Shown here: one piece after another, positions 4,758 to 6,153 of the stretch
Numbering within the stretch: position 1 is the stretch's first letter
Layout of the letters: each line of letters starts with the position of its first letter
NCBI GenBank assembly: GCA_001778285.1
Contig: MFGL01000007.1
Coordinates: forward strand, 5,045-11,197
Origin: Candidatus Falkowbacteria bacterium RIFOXYC2_FULL_47_12
Lineage (GTDB): Bacteria; Patescibacteriota; Patescibacteriia; Patescibacteriales; XYC2-FULL-47-12
Direction: 5' to 3'
Length of the DNA: 6,153 bases
Notes under the pieces: generated by a model
Seen by the model: the letters and a program-made list of their open reading frames with translations, nothing else
Told to the model about the DNA's origin: nothing
Databases searched by the model: none
Translations under genes and position numbers: made by a program

Positions 4758-4798
4758 ATTATTTATCTTTCACAAAAATTCTATGAAAGATAAATAGT
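4758..4798 (-). promoter_or_regulatory. Hairpin in the spacer between the two surface genes
   Basis: A perfect 12-bp stem pairs 4761-4772 with 4784-4795, extended by A-T, T-G and T-A pairs to 4758/4798, with the 11-nt loop CAAAAATTCTA. No T tract follows on either strand, so it is not an ordinary terminator. In the leftward transcript it fills most of the 51-nt spacer and ends 8 nt before the ATG of the downstream gene. It could block processing, stabilise the downstream message or limit ribosome access. Confidence 0.55.
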
Positions 4799-4800
4799 TA

Positions 4801-5949
4801 TTATCTTATTGCCATCCATTCCCATTCCGTAGCGTCAGGGTCGACCGTACCTGCATATACGGCATTTGAAAGCCAGCCGGTGTTAGCAACTGATACTTGG
4901 ATAGTGTTATTGGTGGTAGATGAAGCATTTCTAAACACCATGGAAGTGCTCGTTGAACGCATCGTCACAAATACACGATCACTTGTGGTAACGCCGGTTG
5001 CTGTGCAGTTTGCGAATGAAGTCGAGGATGCGATAGTAGAGGGAATGTCAACGACGCAAGTGCCAAAACGTAATCCTACTATTGGTTGGCCATCGCCAAT
5101 AGAAACAGCAGTGCTGGAGGCGTTGAGGCGCGGCGTTGTTCCGTTTGACTGACCAATAAATAATTCTGTAGTTGAGGCACGTGCGTTGGTGGTATCAATA
5201 TCAATGATAGGTTTGCCGGTGGCGTTAGTTATTGATACAGTTGCCGTACCATTTGATGTCGGTCGAATAAGAGCCCCAGTGGTTGAAGCACGCGCGTTGG
5301 TAGTATCAACGTCAAAGATCGGCGCGCCAGTGGAATTTTTTACCGATAATGCAACCGTGCTGTTTGCTGATGGCTGGACCACAACAAGGCCGGCAGGGCC
5401 GATGGTCAGCACCGAGGTCGCGCCGTCTTGCAACGTAGCGATGTTGCTGGTAGCGTCATCCTGGCGTATGGTCAGTACTGCGGCTGAACTGTCATTTGCG
5501 CGGAGACTCGTGGTCGTAGCAGTCAACGTATTGTAGAGCGTCGTTTCGCCGGTGGCCAGTATGGTGCTTGAAGCGCGCAGGGAGCCGTCAAACCACACGA
5601 TGCCGTCAAATTCTCCCTCTCCTTCAACAAACAGGCTGTCGTTTGCCAGGGCAGTAAGGTGGCCGCCGGTTGAACCAAGACCAATGCGCGCACCAGAGGC
5701 AATGACCAAATCGGTCGTTGAAGCGAGCGCGTTGGTAGTGTCAACATCAAAGATCGGTGTGCCGGCGGCGTTTTTGACGGAAGTCACCGTCGTACTATTT
5801 GAGGCCGGCGTTACGGTCAGAGTGCCGGTAGTTGAAATGTTCGTGCCGAGTGTTGTAGCTGCTACAACCACACCCGTGGTGAGCAAAATTGTAGCTACGC
5901 TCGTAACCGCTATCTGAAGCGGCGTTTTTGTGCTAAAAAATTGTTTCAT
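4801..5949 (-). CDS. Exported fibre-like repeat surface protein
   Basis: I do not recognise a named family for this 382-residue protein. Residues 1-30 form a signal peptide or N-terminal anchor: MKQFFSTK, a hydrophobic stretch, then VVVA|ATT. The body is Thr/Ser/Asn/Ala-rich with short beta strands. Three 32-residue repeats (48-79, 193-224, 230-261) share N-S/G-T, PI-F/I-D-V/I-DTTNA-x-ASTT. Between repeats 1 and 2 lies a segment with NDSLFVEGEGEFDGIVWFDG (103-122), the style of beta-helical or stalk proteins. The C-terminal domain (about 275-382) holds the only two cysteines (C298, C315) and ends in WEWMAIR. It is the first gene of a probable two-gene leftward unit, 51 nt before the poly-Ser protein. 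Low-complexity composition makes the domain reading tentative; a trimeric phage-tail-like fibre is one alternative fold. Confidence 0.8.
   Translation of the reverse strand: MKQFFSTKTPLQIAVTSVATILLTTGVVVAATTLGTNISTTGTLTVTPASNSTTVTSVKNAAGTPIFDVDTTNALASTTDLVIASGARIGLGSTGGHLTALANDSLFVEGEGEFDGIVWFDGSLRASSTILATGETTLYNTLTATTTSLRANDSSAAVLTIRQDDATSNIATLQDGATSVLTIGPAGLVVVQPSANSTVALSVKNSTGAPIFDVDTTNARASTTGALIRPTSNGTATVSITNATGKPIIDIDTTNARASTTELFIGQSNGTTPRLNASSTAVSIGDGQPIVGLRFGTCVVDIPSTIASSTSFANCTATGVTTSDRVFVTMRSTSTSMVFRNASSTTNNTIQVSVANTGWLSNAVYAGTVDPDATEWEWMAIR
5167..5262 (-). repeat. Fibre protein repeat 3 (residues 230-261)
   Basis: This unit keeps DTTNARASTT and the Gly-x-Pro-Ile turn. It replaces the F-D-V-D of repeats 1 and 2 with I-D-I-D. 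It is directly in tandem with repeat 2. Confidence 0.85.
5278..5373 (-). repeat. Fibre protein repeat 2 (residues 193-224)
   Basis: This unit aligns without gaps to repeat 1 (23 of 32 identical) and repeat 3 (20 of 32 identical) by eye. Together with repeat 3 it forms a tandem pair with a period of 37 residues (P193 to P230). Confidence 0.85.
5713..5808 (-). repeat. Fibre protein repeat 1 (residues 48-79)
   Basis: The 32-residue unit aligns without gaps to repeat 2 with 23 identities by eye. It starts at P48 and ends at T79. It is separated from the other two copies by about 113 residues of different sequence. Its end reads TTNALASTT where the others have TTNARASTT. Confidence 0.85.
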
Positions 5950-6153
5950 ATTTTAATTAAGTTAAAAGTTATATTTTTTTAATAGAGTATCTTTTCGACC
6001 TTTAAGGAATATTTTAATGCAAAAAAACTAACATCATAAATTTGATAATTAGTTTGTTTGATTTCTTTAGTTAAATAAAGAAGTGGTTATTTAGTTTTAT
6101 TTTGGTTTATATTTTTGAAATGATATATTTTAAAATTATACAATATTTTTTAT
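5950..6153. other. Very AT-rich non-coding region upstream of the surface operon
   Basis: By hand count 32 of 204 bases are G or C (about 16%), far below the neighbouring genes. No gene is visible. GATACT on the minus strand (5991-5986) could be a -10 for the surface operon, with no -35 at normal spacing. A 7-bp inverted repeat TTCTTTA/TAAAGAA lies at 6063-6082. TATAAT occurs on the minus strand at 6140-6135, near the window edge. Confidence 0.6.
6021..6055 (-). terminator. Terminator-like hairpin for a leftward gene off the right edge
   Basis: Read on the minus strand, AAACTAA (6055-6049) pairs with TTAGTTT (6031-6025), and ATCA (6046-6043) with TGAT (6036-6033). A small asymmetric internal loop (2 and 1 nt) separates the two helices, and the terminal loop is 6 nt. 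Four more T's (6024-6021) follow, making seven T's in a row. The stem has little G/C, so it would be a weak terminator. If real, the surface operon promoter lies between 5950 and 6020. Confidence 0.45.

Noticed and set aside
4880..5917. Several long plus-strand frames and a minus-strand frame at 5523-5750 across the fibre gene
   Set aside because: They arise from the repetitive Thr/Ser/Ala coding sequence. The 382-residue frame has a signal peptide and coherent repeats; these do not.
4801..5949. About a dozen N-x-S/T sequons in the fibre protein as a sign of N-glycosylation
   Set aside because: With so many Asn, Ser and Thr residues, this number is close to chance expectation.

Overview
The window most likely comes from a Candidate Phyla Radiation (Patescibacteria) genome, probably of Parcubacteria type. 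The evidence is a gene that reads as DUF5674 (a small family I know mainly from that group), two exported Ser/Thr-rich repeat surface proteins of a style common there, short AT-rich leaders without Shine-Dalgarno sequences, and compact intergenic regions ending in intrinsic terminators. This assignment rests on recognising families by eye, not on a search. TGA appears as a stop after the transporter, so the ordinary bacterial code is more likely than the TGA=Gly code of Gracilibacteria/SR1.

Layout, left to right. (1) 3-887: C-terminal three quarters of a major facilitator transporter, cut by the left edge. (2) 891-968: an inverted repeat in which each arm is four 7-nt units. (3) 987-1332: promoter, rpmG (bL33), a hairpin terminator, then tRNA-Trp(CCA). 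The ancestral rpmG-trnW-secE-nusG order is not continued. (4) 1498-2521: three co-directional small genes, a DUF5674 protein, an unrecognised helical protein and a DksA/TraR-like protein with an altered zinc-site cysteine set. They close with a terminator shared with the convergent rpmB. (5) 2597-3361: rpmB (bL28, minus strand) and yqeY (plus strand), divergent, with promoters whose -10 elements overlap. A 15-bp bidirectional terminator follows at 3473-3509. (6) 3526-5949, minus strand: a two-gene surface locus. The upstream gene encodes a fibre-like protein with three 32-residue repeats. The downstream gene encodes a protein with a signal peptide, a beta-rich head, a 17-serine tract, a Thr-rich stalk and a C-terminal three-repeat module. 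(7) 5950-6153: non-coding DNA of about 16% GC, containing a terminator-like hairpin for something off the right edge.

The left and middle parts are housekeeping: ribosomal proteins, a tRNA, a possible RNA polymerase-binding regulator and a tRNA amidotransferase-related protein. The right part is accessory cell-surface biology, plausibly adhesion to or interaction with a host or neighbouring cell. It is the best candidate for something undescribed. The heptad inverted repeat at 891-968 is the most interesting non-coding signal.
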